In this document: in pieces, positions 34,387 to 43,378 of the stretch | Position numbering within the stretch: the first letter of the stretch is position 1 | How the letters are laid out: each line of letters opens with the position of its first letter | Source: Ectobacillus funiculus | GTDB lineage: Bacteria > Bacillota > Bacilli > Bacillales > Bacillaceae_G | Length of the DNA stretch: 64,000 nucleotides | Reading direction: 5' to 3' (one strand) | Assembly: GCF_042429435.1 (NCBI RefSeq) | Contig: NZ_JBHMAF010000200.1 | Notes under the pieces: model-generated | What the model was told of the DNA's origin: nothing | Seen by the model: the letters and a program-made list of their open reading frames with translations, nothing else | Databases searched by the model: none | Program-made: the position numbers and the translations under genes

Positions 34387-35598
34387 TTGCAAGCAGCAGC
34401 ACCTAAACAAAGCGCTTTAAACACATCGACGATCTATCGCATTATTTTTGCTATTAGCTTAGGTCATTTGATGAATGATTCTATGCAAGCTGTCGTGCCG
34501 GCTATATTTCCAATTTTGGAACAGTCTATGAATCTATCTTATACACAGGTTGGCTGGATTGCGTTCGCTTTGAATATGACATCTTCGATTATGCAGCCTG
34601 TGTTTGGATTCTATACGGATAAGAAGCCCTCGCCGTTTCTGCTTCCGCTGGGAATGCTATCGAGCATGTTCGGTATGATTGGCATAGCTTTTGCACCCAA
34701 CTTTTATTTTGTGCTTCTTTCTGTTTTATTTATCGGTCTTGGGTCAGCTGTGTTTCATCCAGAAGGAGCACGCGTTGCTTTTATGGCAGCAGGAACAAAA
34801 CGAGGATTGGCACAATCAATTTATCAGGTTGGCGGTAATACAGGAAATGCGCTTGCACCGATTTTCACTGCTTTAATTTTTGTTCCGCTTGGTCAGTCCG
34901 GCGCCGCTTGGTTTACGATTTCAGCGGCAATCGGCGTATTGCTGCTTTGGTATGTGTCCAGATGGTACCGCACAGAGCTCACGAGCGGCACGATGCGTGT
35001 AAAGAAGCGTGCGGCAGCTGGCAATGGGGAAGGCAAGCTAAGCAGGCAGGTAAAGCTTGCGGTTGTATTCCTCATTTTCTTAACATTTGCGCGATCCTGG
35101 TATAACGCCGGTATCGGTAACTTTTATCAGTTTTATTTAATCGAGCATTATGGCTTGTCTATCCGGGCTGCACAGTATTATGTATTTATCTTTATGATTG
35201 CCGGGGTGGTGGGAACGTTTTTTGGAGGACCGTTATCCGATCGTTTTGGAAAGCGAAATCTTATCCTGTTTTCCATGCTCGGTTCCGCGCCGCTTGCTTT
35301 GTTATTGCCGCATATTCCGCTCGTTTGGGTAGCGCCTTTATTTGCTGTTCTTGGATTTATTTTATTCAGCAACTTTAGTGTTATTGTAGTGTACACACAG
35401 GAGCTTATGCCTGGAAAAGTAGGTATGGCGTCCGGTTTAATTGTCGGTCTTGCGTTCGGTATGGGGGCACTCGGTGCAGTTGTACTTGGAAAGCTAGCTG
35501 ACATGTATGGTTTAACCTTTACTATGATGTTTTGTAGCTTCCTGCCTCTTCTCGGGATTGTTTCCTGGCTGCTGCCAAATGATCGAAAGGCACAATAG
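34387..35598 (+). CDS. MFS transporter, fosmidomycin-resistance (Fsr) type
   Basis: A 403-residue, 12-helix exporter. FAISLGHLMNDSMQAVVPAIFPIL at the start, YTQVGWIAFALNMTSSIMQPVFGFYTDKKPSP, GLGSAVFHPEGARVAFMAAGTKRGLAQSIYQVGGNTGNALAP, and FGGPLSDRFGKRN match the Fsr subgroup of MFS drug exporters. The start is TTG 34387, 6 bases from AGGAGA, and the nearby ATG 34382 opens only a 12-codon frame. It begins 133 bases from the TnpB element end. It is also the nearest exporter to the bacteriocin cluster, but on its own transcript. Confidence 0.85.
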   Translation: MQAAAPKQSALNTSTIYRIIFAISLGHLMNDSMQAVVPAIFPILEQSMNLSYTQVGWIAFALNMTSSIMQPVFGFYTDKKPSPFLLPLGMLSSMFGMIGIAFAPNFYFVLLSVLFIGLGSAVFHPEGARVAFMAAGTKRGLAQSIYQVGGNTGNALAPIFTALIFVPLGQSGAAWFTISAAIGVLLLWYVSRWYRTELTSGTMRVKKRAAAGNGEGKLSRQVKLAVVFLIFLTFARSWYNAGIGNFYQFYLIEHYGLSIRAAQYYVFIFMIAGVVGTFFGGPLSDRFGKRNLILFSMLGSAPLALLLPHIPLVWVAPLFAVLGFILFSNFSVIVVYTQELMPGKVGMASGLIVGLAFGMGALGAVVLGKLADMYGLTFTMMFCSFLPLLGIVSWLLPNDRKAQ

Positions 35599-35676
35599 TA
35601 AAAAAAGAGACGGATCTTAGATTAAGCAGTTCAGCTAACGTGGAGAAAATCCGAATTCACAGTAAATTTGGCATAT

Positions 35677-35708
35677 AAAAACGCTTGGAGATTTCTCTAA
35701 GCGTTTTT
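35677..35708. terminator. Terminator after the MFS gene
   Basis: AAAAACGCTTGGAGA (35677-35691) and TCTCTAAGCGTTTTT (35694-35708). Bases 35709-35979 then hold no gene and presumably contain the promoter of the bacteriocin precursor. I could not fix a convincing -35/-10 pair there. Confidence 0.85.
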
Positions 35709-35979
35709 CATCGTGTTTAATTTTTGTTCTTCATTCAAGCAACCCGTTCGTTTAAATAAATTAATTTACAAATTATGTTGGTTTTTACAAAAGGATCACT
35801 TGGTAGGTATTCCTCAACCGAAAATAGGCTCATTATTTAGTAACAGCGACCTAAATGAAATCATAATTTGTTGAAGAGAGTACACAGCGTATCTAATGTT
35901 TTCATACACAAAACTGATTATTTACTTTTCAACTCTCTATTCAGGTTTAATATGATTAAACGTAAAGGGGGAGGAAAAA

Positions 35980-36210
35980 ATGCACAATCAATTGCAAGGG
36001 TTGGGAATCGACCCTTATCATGTAGGAGCGTTAGTTCCAATCGATGCTCAGGCCCAGGATTTGCGCGTGTTTGGGCGTTGTGGCGGTTGCTTCCGTTGTG
36101 GCGGTTGCTTCCGTTGTGGCGGTTGCTTCGGTTGTGGCGGTTGCTTCGGTTGTGGCGGTTGTTTCGGCTTTGGATTTAGTTGTTTTGGTATCGGTTTCGG
36201 TTTTATTTAA
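35980..36210 (+). CDS. Heterocycloanthracin/sonorensin-type TOMM bacteriocin precursor
   Basis: A 76-residue peptide. Leader residues 1-33 contain LQGLGIDPYHVGALVPID and end with FGR. The core has five CGGCF units starting at residues 34, 40, 46, 52 and 58 with a strict 6-residue period, then GFGFSCFGIGFGFI. Eleven cysteines could become thiazoles. Precursors with repeated Cys-Xaa-Xaa-Cys and this leader style belong to the BA_2677/heterocycloanthracin family, and aromatic CGGC repeats resemble sonorensin. GGGGGAGG precedes the ATG. Its enzymes follow 165 bases downstream. Confidence 0.9.
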   Translation: MHNQLQGLGIDPYHVGALVPIDAQAQDLRVFGRCGGCFRCGGCFRCGGCFGCGGCFGCGGCFGFGFSCFGIGFGFI

Positions 36211-36252
36211 TTGGTTTGGTAAACTCACAAAAAACATTAATTTTCGAAAGAA

Positions 36253-36287
36253 AGTGCCCCTGCATGAATCTGTGCTGCAGGGGCACT
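36253..36287 (+). terminator. Hairpin between precursor and enzymes (partial terminator)
   Basis: Perfect 12-base arms AGTGCCCCTGCA (36253-36264) and TGCAGGGGCACT (36276-36287), followed by ACTTTACTGTTT. The T-run is interrupted, so some read-through into the enzyme genes is likely. Confidence 0.7.
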
Positions 36288-36374
36288 ACTTTACTGTTTA
36301 ACATATTGGACAAAAAATCCTACATAAACTAATAGTGCGCAGGTAGTAACGATTAGGAATAAGGAGGAGCTAAA

Positions 36375-38330
36375 GTGGAAAATCTTAACTCGTCCGCACG
36401 TCTAAAGGTCAAAAGGGATACATTTTTTCTCCCGGATCAGAAGGGGGGGGTCTATTTTAGAAATAACTTAAATTCATTCCGAATGGAAGGCAAAACGATC
36501 TATCAGTGGATTGAAACATTGCTCCCGATGTTCAATGGGGAGCAAACATTGGGAGCTCTGACTCAAGGGTTAACGCCACCGTATCGTGACAGGGTATACG
36601 AGATCGGAGAAATGTTATATAAGAATGGGTTTGCTCGCGATGTCAGCAAAGATATTCCCCATCAATTAAGTCGTCAAGTTCTTGAAAGATATGCTTCACA
36701 AATTGAATTCATCGAAAATTTTGCCGAGTCAGGCGCTTACCAATTTCAAGTATATCGTCAGGCTAAGGTTCTGATTGTCGGCTCTGGTTCCTTCATGGTA
36801 TCTCTGGTTGCTGCTTTACTCGAATCGGGACTGCCCAAATTAAACGTCATGATAACAGATACGGTTCCAACCAATAGGTTGCGGCTGAATGACTTGGTAG
36901 AAAATTACAGAGAAAAAGATTCCGAGGTTGAGATGAAGGAAGTACCCTTTCATAAAGGGACAGGGGCAAATTTTTGGAAAGAAGCAATTCAGCCCTATGA
37001 TTGGATTCTGTATGTCTCGCAGGATAGAAATGTAGATGAATTACGAAATCTGAATCAAATTTGCAAGGAAGAAATGAAGGCATTTCTTCCGGCCGTCTAT
37101 TTAGATAAAGTGGGGCTCACCGGACCGTTAACTCATGCAGAATCAGAGGGATGCTTCGAGTCTGCCTGGCGCAGAATTCATCAATCTGCCGTGCAAGCCG
37201 ATGGAGAGCGGCAGGTCTTCTCTTCCACATCAGGAGCGATTTTGGCGAATATCTCTGTATTCGAATTTTTCAAGAAGGCTACAGGAATTGCAGGTTCCGA
37301 TCAAAGTAATCAAATTTACATGCTTAATCTCGAAACGCTGGAAGGAGACTGGCATTCCTTCCTCACACATCCATCCGTAACGTCTAAAAGTGGTATTCCC
37401 GAACTGGTTGAAGACCTTGATCTAAGACTGAAACATGAATCAGACAGGAATGAACAACAGGATTTGCTTTTGGAATATTTCAGTCGATTAACTTCAAAAG
37501 AAATAGGTATTTTCCATACCTGGGAAGAACGGGATTTGCCACAGCTTCCTCTTTCCCAGTGTTATGTTCAGGCTGTTTCCCCTTTGTCAGAGGGACCGGC
37601 AGAACTGCTGCCGGAAGTTGTCTGTTCGGAACTGACACATGAAGAAGCTAGCAGAGCTGCCGGTTTGAAGGGTATTGAAATGTATGTGTCAAAAATGATA
37701 GATTTTAGAGTCAAGAATCAGACAGATAGGGCTGGTGCGAATCTTCCAGAGGGTTTTATAGGCATTGGTTCAGGGGAAACAACCGCAGAGGCTGTTTGTC
37801 GAGGACTGCAAGCCTATCTGGATGAAGAATTGAAAAAAAGAAAGTCGGATCAGCTAAATACAGTTTATTGTGTGCCGATGGGAGCTATAGAAGATAAAAA
37901 ATGCAGATTTTATTTAAATGCCCTTACTACCTTGAAGGGTTCACCGGCTATTGGTTTAAAAGAGGATGTAGCAGGCTTCCCAGTTGTATGGGTAAGGTCA
38001 AATGGCCGTTTGTATACAGGGGTAGGTTTAAATGCAGTATTGGCGTTGCGAAACACACTGCAGCAAGCGCTTTTCGATGCTCAAAACGAGATAAATTCCT
38101 TAGAGAGGCAAGAGAAGGATTCTATGATTTATCTGGAAAAAAAGAATATCAAACTTGAAATCCCCTCTTGTGAGGAAATGACACAATTGGAACTATTACA
38201 ATCTGCCATTGAGGTCTTGAACCGAAACAACAAACAGTTATTCGTCTATGATCTATCGATTGAGCCCTTTTTAAAACAAGGGCTGGCAGGGGTATATGGT
38301 GTGCAGGTACGAGAGGGGGATTCCAAATGA
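36375..38330 (+). CDS. TOMM maturation protein, ThiF/E1-like (thiazole bacteriocin maturation)
   Basis: A 651-residue protein of the kind called putative thiazole-containing bacteriocin maturation protein, which accompanies BA_2677-type precursors. The N-terminus (KVKRDTFFLPDQKGGVYFRNN) is a winged-helix-like region that would bind the leader peptide. Residues 130-290 form a Rossmann-like E1 domain (AKVLIVGSGSFMVSLVAALLESG) that has no obvious zinc cysteines. The C-terminal half is unlike known enzymes. GGAGG precedes the ATG (36375). It overlaps the YcaO gene by 4 bases, implying a complex with it. Confidence 0.85.
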   Translation: MENLNSSARLKVKRDTFFLPDQKGGVYFRNNLNSFRMEGKTIYQWIETLLPMFNGEQTLGALTQGLTPPYRDRVYEIGEMLYKNGFARDVSKDIPHQLSRQVLERYASQIEFIENFAESGAYQFQVYRQAKVLIVGSGSFMVSLVAALLESGLPKLNVMITDTVPTNRLRLNDLVENYREKDSEVEMKEVPFHKGTGANFWKEAIQPYDWILYVSQDRNVDELRNLNQICKEEMKAFLPAVYLDKVGLTGPLTHAESEGCFESAWRRIHQSAVQADGERQVFSSTSGAILANISVFEFFKKATGIAGSDQSNQIYMLNLETLEGDWHSFLTHPSVTSKSGIPELVEDLDLRLKHESDRNEQQDLLLEYFSRLTSKEIGIFHTWEERDLPQLPLSQCYVQAVSPLSEGPAELLPEVVCSELTHEEASRAAGLKGIEMYVSKMIDFRVKNQTDRAGANLPEGFIGIGSGETTAEAVCRGLQAYLDEELKKRKSDQLNTVYCVPMGAIEDKKCRFYLNALTTLKGSPAIGLKEDVAGFPVVWVRSNGRLYTGVGLNAVLALRNTLQQALFDAQNEINSLERQEKDSMIYLEKKNIKLEIPSCEEMTQLELLQSAIEVLNRNNKQLFVYDLSIEPFLKQGLAGVYGVQVREGDSK

Positions 38331-40267
38331 CTGCACATATCCTCATTAACGGAGACGGTTTATTAGCAGAATATGTCTGTGATCAATTGTCCACTAGGTA
38401 TCTAGTAAGACGTCAAAGCATTTTGGAAGAGATTCCCGAAGATACGGAATTAGGTCTGGTCCTCGACGATGCTTGGCATCCATCCCTTCATCAAAAAGCG
38501 GAACAGAGATTCAGGAACGCCGGTATCCCTTGGCTTCGAGGTTTCGTTTCATTTGGTGATGGTATCATTGGTCCATTGATACGCCACAACAAACCTGGAT
38601 GTTCCCTCTGTGCCGATAAACGGCGCCTGATAGCCGGACCCGATCGCCGTGAAATGTGGGAGATTCAGATGAGGTTGACTGCAGGAACAGGTGTGCCCCA
38701 TGATGCATGGGTTTCCCGAACGGGGTTAAGGCAAATGGCAATCTTGATCAGTAACGAAGTGCAAAAAATTCTTCAGGGAGAACCCTCCTCCTTGGAAGAA
38801 AGGATGTTCATTACCAATCTGAGAATGTTAACGACCTCCAGTCACTTTTTCTTGCCTGATCCATTGTGCCCGATTTGCAGTCCAATACCTGACGACACGC
38901 CGGAATTAGCACAAATTAACTTAGAATCTAGTCCTAAATTAAATGGTGCCGGTTACCGCTGCCGTTCGATGGATGAATTGCAAACAGTGTTAATCGAAGA
39001 CTATCTGGATGATCGTACTGGAATCATGAATGGAGAAATGGCGGATTTCAGGCTCCCATTTGCCGATGTTTTGGTTAACATGCCGTTGTTTGGAGTGGAC
39101 GAGGGAGTAGCTGGCCGTTCTAATTCTTATGAAATGAGTAAGCTTACGGCCATTTTGGAAGGGTTGGAGCGGAATTGCGGAATCGAGCCTCAAGGCAAAA
39201 GGAAGAAAGTTCATGATAGTTATCATAATGTAAAGCATATCGCATTAAATCCTGCAACAGTAGGTTTACATGACCAGGAACAATATGCAAAGCCTCATTT
39301 TCCGTTTAAACCGTTTCACCCTGAGGTGCCAATGAATTGGGTTTGGGGTTATTCGTTTCTACAGGAACGTCCTATACTGGTTCCGGAGTTACTTGCCTAT
39401 TACAGTTTGGGCAATGGGGAGGGCTTTGTTTATGAAACCTCCAACGGGTGTGCATTGGGAGGAAGCTTGGAGGAGGCCATTTTCCATGGGATTATGGAGG
39501 TCGTCGAGCGAGATTCCTTCTTGTTAACATGGTATGCCAAGCTGCCCCTTCCTCGTCTTGACCCCCGTTCTGCTAACGATAAAGAATTAGAACTGATGGT
39601 CGACCGTTTACGTGAGGTGGCGGGATATGACGTTTATTTTTACAATTCGACGATGGAACAGGAGATTCCCAGCGTATTTGCAGTGGCAAAAAACAGAAGA
39701 TCAAAGGGTGTAAACCTCATTTGTGCAGCAGGGACTAGTCCTGATCCTGTTAGAGCTGTAAAAAGTTCGATTTACGAGCTTGCTGGAATGATGGTTAGGC
39801 ATGACAAAATACTGGAGGAAAACCGGCAGAAGTATGAAAAAATGCTAAAAGATCCATTTGCAGTCCGTTCGATGGAGGACCATGGCCTGCTCTACGGTCT
39901 GCGGGAAGCAGAGGACCGGCTGAGCTTTTTATTGGATAATCATCGTCCATTACGAACATTTGCTGAAGAATTTAAACAGCCTCCGACGAATACCGATTTG
40001 AAGGATGATCTACAGGATATTCTTCAGAGGTTCCGCCAGTTGGACCTCGAGGTTATTGTGGTGGATCAGACGACACCTATAACCAAACGGAATGGATTAT
40101 TCTGTGTAAAGGTATTGATTCCTGGCATGTTACCGATGACTTTCGGACATCACCTTACCCGTGTTAAAGGACTGGAAAGGGTCCTCCAGGTACCGATGAA
40201 ACTTGGATTTACCAAACAGCCGTTATCGTATGAGCAGCTTAATCCATATCCACACCCGTTCCCATAA
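38327..40267 (+). CDS. TOMM cyclodehydratase (YcaO fused to E1-like domain)
   Basis: A 646-residue enzyme. The N-terminal E1-like domain (1-200) carries two CxxC pairs, C92/C95 and C181/C184, that form a structural zinc site. The YcaO domain (about 230-646) has the ATP-binding SNSYEMSKLTAILEGLERNCG, GCALGGSLEEAIFHGIMEVVERDSF and KSSIYELAGM. The protein ends in the proline-rich PYPHPFP, the PxPxP-type tail needed for cyclodehydration in YcaO enzymes. It uses ATP to turn Cys (or Ser/Thr) into azolines in the precursor. Confidence 0.93.
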   Translation: MTAHILINGDGLLAEYVCDQLSTRYLVRRQSILEEIPEDTELGLVLDDAWHPSLHQKAEQRFRNAGIPWLRGFVSFGDGIIGPLIRHNKPGCSLCADKRRLIAGPDRREMWEIQMRLTAGTGVPHDAWVSRTGLRQMAILISNEVQKILQGEPSSLEERMFITNLRMLTTSSHFFLPDPLCPICSPIPDDTPELAQINLESSPKLNGAGYRCRSMDELQTVLIEDYLDDRTGIMNGEMADFRLPFADVLVNMPLFGVDEGVAGRSNSYEMSKLTAILEGLERNCGIEPQGKRKKVHDSYHNVKHIALNPATVGLHDQEQYAKPHFPFKPFHPEVPMNWVWGYSFLQERPILVPELLAYYSLGNGEGFVYETSNGCALGGSLEEAIFHGIMEVVERDSFLLTWYAKLPLPRLDPRSANDKELELMVDRLREVAGYDVYFYNSTMEQEIPSVFAVAKNRRSKGVNLICAAGTSPDPVRAVKSSIYELAGMMVRHDKILEENRQKYEKMLKDPFAVRSMEDHGLLYGLREAEDRLSFLLDNHRPLRTFAEEFKQPPTNTDLKDDLQDILQRFRQLDLEVIVVDQTTPITKRNGLFCVKVLIPGMLPMTFGHHLTRVKGLERVLQVPMKLGFTKQPLSYEQLNPYPHPFP

Positions 40268-40291
40268 TTGAAAAGTAGGAGGTGTCTAAGA

Positions 40292-41872
40292 TTGAAACTG
40301 GAAACATTTTTGCACCATCTTCACTTTGACACGGAAAAACTCTATCCCCCAGATTGGCAAGTGGATTGGGACGATGCGCCACTACCATATAAACTGTACC
40401 GCGGCTTACCAGTGATTCCACTGACCGGAGATGTACCGTTAACTCTCGATAGACGAGAAGCCCATGGAGAGCCTGGACTAGAAGAACTTGGTCATTTCTT
40501 ATGGTATGTATACGGCATAACACAATACGCTCAATCGGCTTTCCTTGAGGACCCCGAGGAAAGAACTGCTGTAAGCTATGCCCAGCTATTACGAAGGTTT
40601 GTTCCCTCTGGTGGGGCCTTGTATCCCAATGAATTATATGTGTATATAAAGCTGGAGGACGTACCAAAGGGAATCTACCATTACGATGTGGCTCATCATC
40701 GACTCCAATTGCTCAGAGAAGGAAATTACGATTCCTACTTGTCTAGAAGTCTTGGGAATTGTGATGTTTCTGATTGCTTCTGCACTGTTTTTGTCTCGAC
40801 AGTTTTTGGGAAAAACTTCTACAAATATAATAATTTCTCCTACAGGCTTCAAGGGTTAGATGCCGGTGTGATAATTGGGCAAGCGCTAGAAGTGGCTGAT
40901 CGGATGGGATTCTCATCGCGGGTATGTTACCAATTTCTTGATCGGTCTATTAATCATTTGCTTGGACTATCCGAACAGGACGAAAGTGTCTATGCAATGA
41001 TCCCATTATCTATTTATCCATCTGCCCAATGTGTTGACAACATTAATAGAGAAGAACATGTTTCTGCCGCTGAATTGTCGCAGGAAGTGCCATTGCTAAA
41101 AGCTGAAACCTATAACCGTTCAAAGAGAATCCTTGATTACCCAATGCTCAAAGAGATGAATGAAGCATCGATGTTTGAAACAACGCAGTCATTTGTGAAG
41201 ATAAAAAAAGATGATCGTGTTAAAAGGTCCCTTGGTACTGAATCCATCTTGCTCCCATTTACGGAGTCCTTTTCGTACGATCTTGCTTCTGTTTGCAGAG
41301 AGAGACATTCTCCTGATACTGATTTTATGATGGGGAAAGTCAGTCAAACCCAGCTAGCCACTTTGTTTAAAGAGTCTTTTTCCGTAATTTACCATAATGA
41401 TCTTGACGGTACACATGGAAAATCTCATACTCGTGTTTCTTTGTACGGCTGTTTTTATAATGTGGAGGGAGTTCCAAATGGTGCTTACTTTTATGACAAA
41501 AGCGCTCATGGACTTTGCAGAATAACTCAAGGGGATTATCGGGAGTTTCTACAATATGGATTAACGATGCCCAATGTAAATCTGTTTCAAGTGCCGCTCT
41601 GCCTGCATGTTGTTGGTGACAAGGACCACCTTAAGGAGGAATTGGGATATAGAGGATACCGCATTCAACAGATGGAAGCGGGTATCCTCGTGCAACGGCT
41701 GCTCTTGATATCGTGTGCCTTAGGTATGGGAGGGCACCCACTATTAGGTTTTAATACGAAGCAATGTGATGACCTTTACAGAGCCGATTCGAAACAAATA
41801 ACGAGCCTCATCCAAATCCCTGTAGGTCCATACCGTCCCCGTGCCTGGTTAAAAGGAATTTTGAATAGTTAG
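40292..41872 (+). CDS. TOMM azoline dehydrogenase (SagB type, double domain)
   Basis: A 526-residue FMN-dependent protein of nitroreductase fold that oxidises azolines to thiazoles/oxazoles. SGGALYPNELYVYI at 106-119, then GIYHYDVAHHRLQLL and GLDAGVIIGQALEVADRMGF mark the first domain. NGAYFYDKSAHGLCRI and QQMEAGILVQRLLLISCALGMGGHPLLGF mark the second. AGGAGG at 40277-40282 selects TTG 40292 over the earlier frame opening. It ends the cluster. No transporter, protease or immunity gene follows. Confidence 0.9.
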   Translation: MKLETFLHHLHFDTEKLYPPDWQVDWDDAPLPYKLYRGLPVIPLTGDVPLTLDRREAHGEPGLEELGHFLWYVYGITQYAQSAFLEDPEERTAVSYAQLLRRFVPSGGALYPNELYVYIKLEDVPKGIYHYDVAHHRLQLLREGNYDSYLSRSLGNCDVSDCFCTVFVSTVFGKNFYKYNNFSYRLQGLDAGVIIGQALEVADRMGFSSRVCYQFLDRSINHLLGLSEQDESVYAMIPLSIYPSAQCVDNINREEHVSAAELSQEVPLLKAETYNRSKRILDYPMLKEMNEASMFETTQSFVKIKKDDRVKRSLGTESILLPFTESFSYDLASVCRERHSPDTDFMMGKVSQTQLATLFKESFSVIYHNDLDGTHGKSHTRVSLYGCFYNVEGVPNGAYFYDKSAHGLCRITQGDYREFLQYGLTMPNVNLFQVPLCLHVVGDKDHLKEELGYRGYRIQQMEAGILVQRLLLISCALGMGGHPLLGFNTKQCDDLYRADSKQITSLIQIPVGPYRPRAWLKGILNS

Positions 41873-41985
41873 GATAGACAAGAGCAAAGAAGCATTGTGG
41901 AATTGATTCAAGTGAATTTGAAGACTCCAATGATTGGACTGGTAATATGAGGGAATTACCATTCTTTATCTAAACAATAACATAA

Positions 41986-42022
41986 AAAAGGCCTGCAGTT
42001 GGTCGGTCTCTGCTAGCCTTTT
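41986..42022. terminator. Terminator after the TOMM cluster
   Basis: AAAAGGCCTGCAG (41986-41998) and CTGCTAGCCTTTT (42010-42022) form an interrupted stem with T- and A-rich flanks. It separates the cluster from the convergent methyltransferase gene. Confidence 0.75.
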
Positions 42023-42044
42023 CTATGTTAAAGCTTTTAAACAA

Positions 42045-42764
42045 CTATTTAGTACATGAAAATACTCGATAGTCCAAAACGCCTTGATACTTAATCATTA
42101 GATGAAAATGTTGAGTTATTATCCCATAAAGTTGAGGATCGATATGCGCTGAGTACGTAAATTCAGGTATTGGATTGTTCTGGAAGTTAGAATGCTCTTG
42201 CACTCGAGTTTTTATATGTTTAAAACCGGTATGTTCAAATAAATTGACCCAGTCCTTCTCCATAAGGACGGAATCTAATCCATAAAATTGCTTTATTTCC
42301 TCCTCGTTAGTTGTCTCAAGCTGTTTATTCATGGTAAGTTCATTTGCAATAAACCGACCGCCATTCTTCAATAATCGAAATATTTCTTTAAGTGCTCTAG
42401 GCTTATTTACAAAAGAAAGAACAGATTCGGAAATAATAAAATTAAATCTCCCATCTGCTAAAGGAAAGTTCTCTATTGAGCCTTGAATAATTTCAACTGG
42501 TAATTGGTATTTAGTCATTCTATTTTTGGCCTTTTCTATCATGATTGGATTGATGTCCATTGCTGTTACTTTTGCTCCGTATCGGGAAGCTAAATAGGCA
42601 GCTGTTTGACCTGTTCCGCACCCTACATCTAAAATGTAAGAGGTTTCGTTAATTTCCTCAGTCTTGAATATTTTCTTTGTTAGACTGATACCACCGGGGT
42701 GTGCGCCGCCAACCCCAAATTTGGACAAAGCATCCAAATAAATCGAATTTCTAATTAGAACCAC
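42045..42764 (-). CDS. Class I SAM-dependent methyltransferase
   Basis: A 239-residue methyltransferase: motif I ILDVGCGTGQTAAYLASRYG near residue 45, AMDINPIMIEKAKNRM as the ribose-binding strand, and ENFPLADGRFNFIISESVLSF as motifs II-III. GGISLTK near the N-terminus and the small-molecule methylase layout are typical, and the substrate is unknown. The start is doubtful. GTG 42764 lies within the GGGGAGGTGG site itself, and an AUU codon 9 bases later would have better spacing. It sits beside the TOMM cluster, but convergent, so a role in it is unproven. Confidence 0.75.
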   Translation of the reverse strand: MVLIRNSIYLDALSKFGVGGAHPGGISLTKKIFKTEEINETSYILDVGCGTGQTAAYLASRYGAKVTAMDINPIMIEKAKNRMTKYQLPVEIIQGSIENFPLADGRFNFIISESVLSFVNKPRALKEIFRLLKNGGRFIANELTMNKQLETTNEEEIKQFYGLDSVLMEKDWVNLFEHTGFKHIKTRVQEHSNFQNNPIPEFTYSAHIDPQLYGIITQHFHLMIKYQGVLDYRVFSCTK

Positions 42765-42824
42765 CTCCCCTTCGCCTATCTTTTTTACATAATATGAAAC
42801 TAAAAAAAGATGGTTCCTTCTTAA

Positions 42825-43080
42825 GGCGTATCTTATGATGATATAGCCAAGGGAATTAGCGTTAGTAAACCAACCCTAATTAAATGGAGGAGGGAATTGG
42901 AAGCTGACTGAAATCAGTAATCGTAAAGCGTTGGAATGGGAAGCTTTACAGGGAAAATATTTCGTTTCAAAAGCTAAGAGAGTTGAGTTATACGGTGAAG
43001 AATTATCCCGTTTAAAAGAAAACGACACTTTCGACGATATGTTAGCAAGCTTTGATGAGGTAATTGTTGAATTGAACTGA
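42825..43080 (+). pseudogene. Remnant of a helix-turn-helix (phage/ICE small-subunit-like) gene
   Basis: Two frames together spell GVSYDDIAKGISVSKPTLIKW, an HTH, then after a frameshift near 42904 LTEISNRKALEWEALQGKYF and SKAKRVELYGEELSRLKEND to a stop at 43080. I recall this pairing in HTH proteins of phages and integrative elements, but the family name is not certain. The 5' end is missing and the gene is dead. Confidence 0.55.
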
Positions 43081-43137
43081 CTAATAAGATTAAGAAGCAA
43101 AATGTTCAAGATAAAAAAGAAAATGATAAAACAAAGT

Positions 43138-43172
43138 AACTCGTGTGCCACAAAAGGTATACGAGTTTTTCT
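43138..43172 (+). terminator. Terminator after the HTH remnant
   Basis: AACTCGTGTGCC (43138-43149) pairs with GGTATACGAGTT (43156-43167) and is followed by TTTCTTTTTT. It is probably the relic gene's own terminator. Confidence 0.7.
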
Positions 43173-43227
43173 TTTTTATTTATAATGGAGGTCTAAATCC
43201 ATTATTAACAATAGTTAGGCTACCCAG

Positions 43228-43315
43228 TAAATTCAGAAAATTTACAGATAAAGTAGCAGTGCAACTACGCCTCTGTCTTCACCTAACGGTTCGCCAACCG
43301 GCAAGTTTTCTTTGT
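43228..43315 (+). repeat. Dispersed intergenic repeat, copy D
   Basis: The 3' half is well kept: GCAACTACGCCTCTGTCTTC at 43260-43279, then CGCCAACCGGCAAGTTTTCTTT. The left part is degraded (AAATTCAGAAAATTTACAG). It lies just before mscL. Confidence 0.72.
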
Positions 43316-43378
43316 CGGGAAAAAAGATGGTACAATGAGGAAATCAAGAGAGATAATGAAAGAAAGGGGGCAAGAGAT

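Noticed and set aside
42045..42764. Methyltransferase as part of the TOMM cluster
   Set aside because: Convergent, separated by a terminator and without motifs linking it to RiPP N- or O-methylation, so adjacency alone is not enough.
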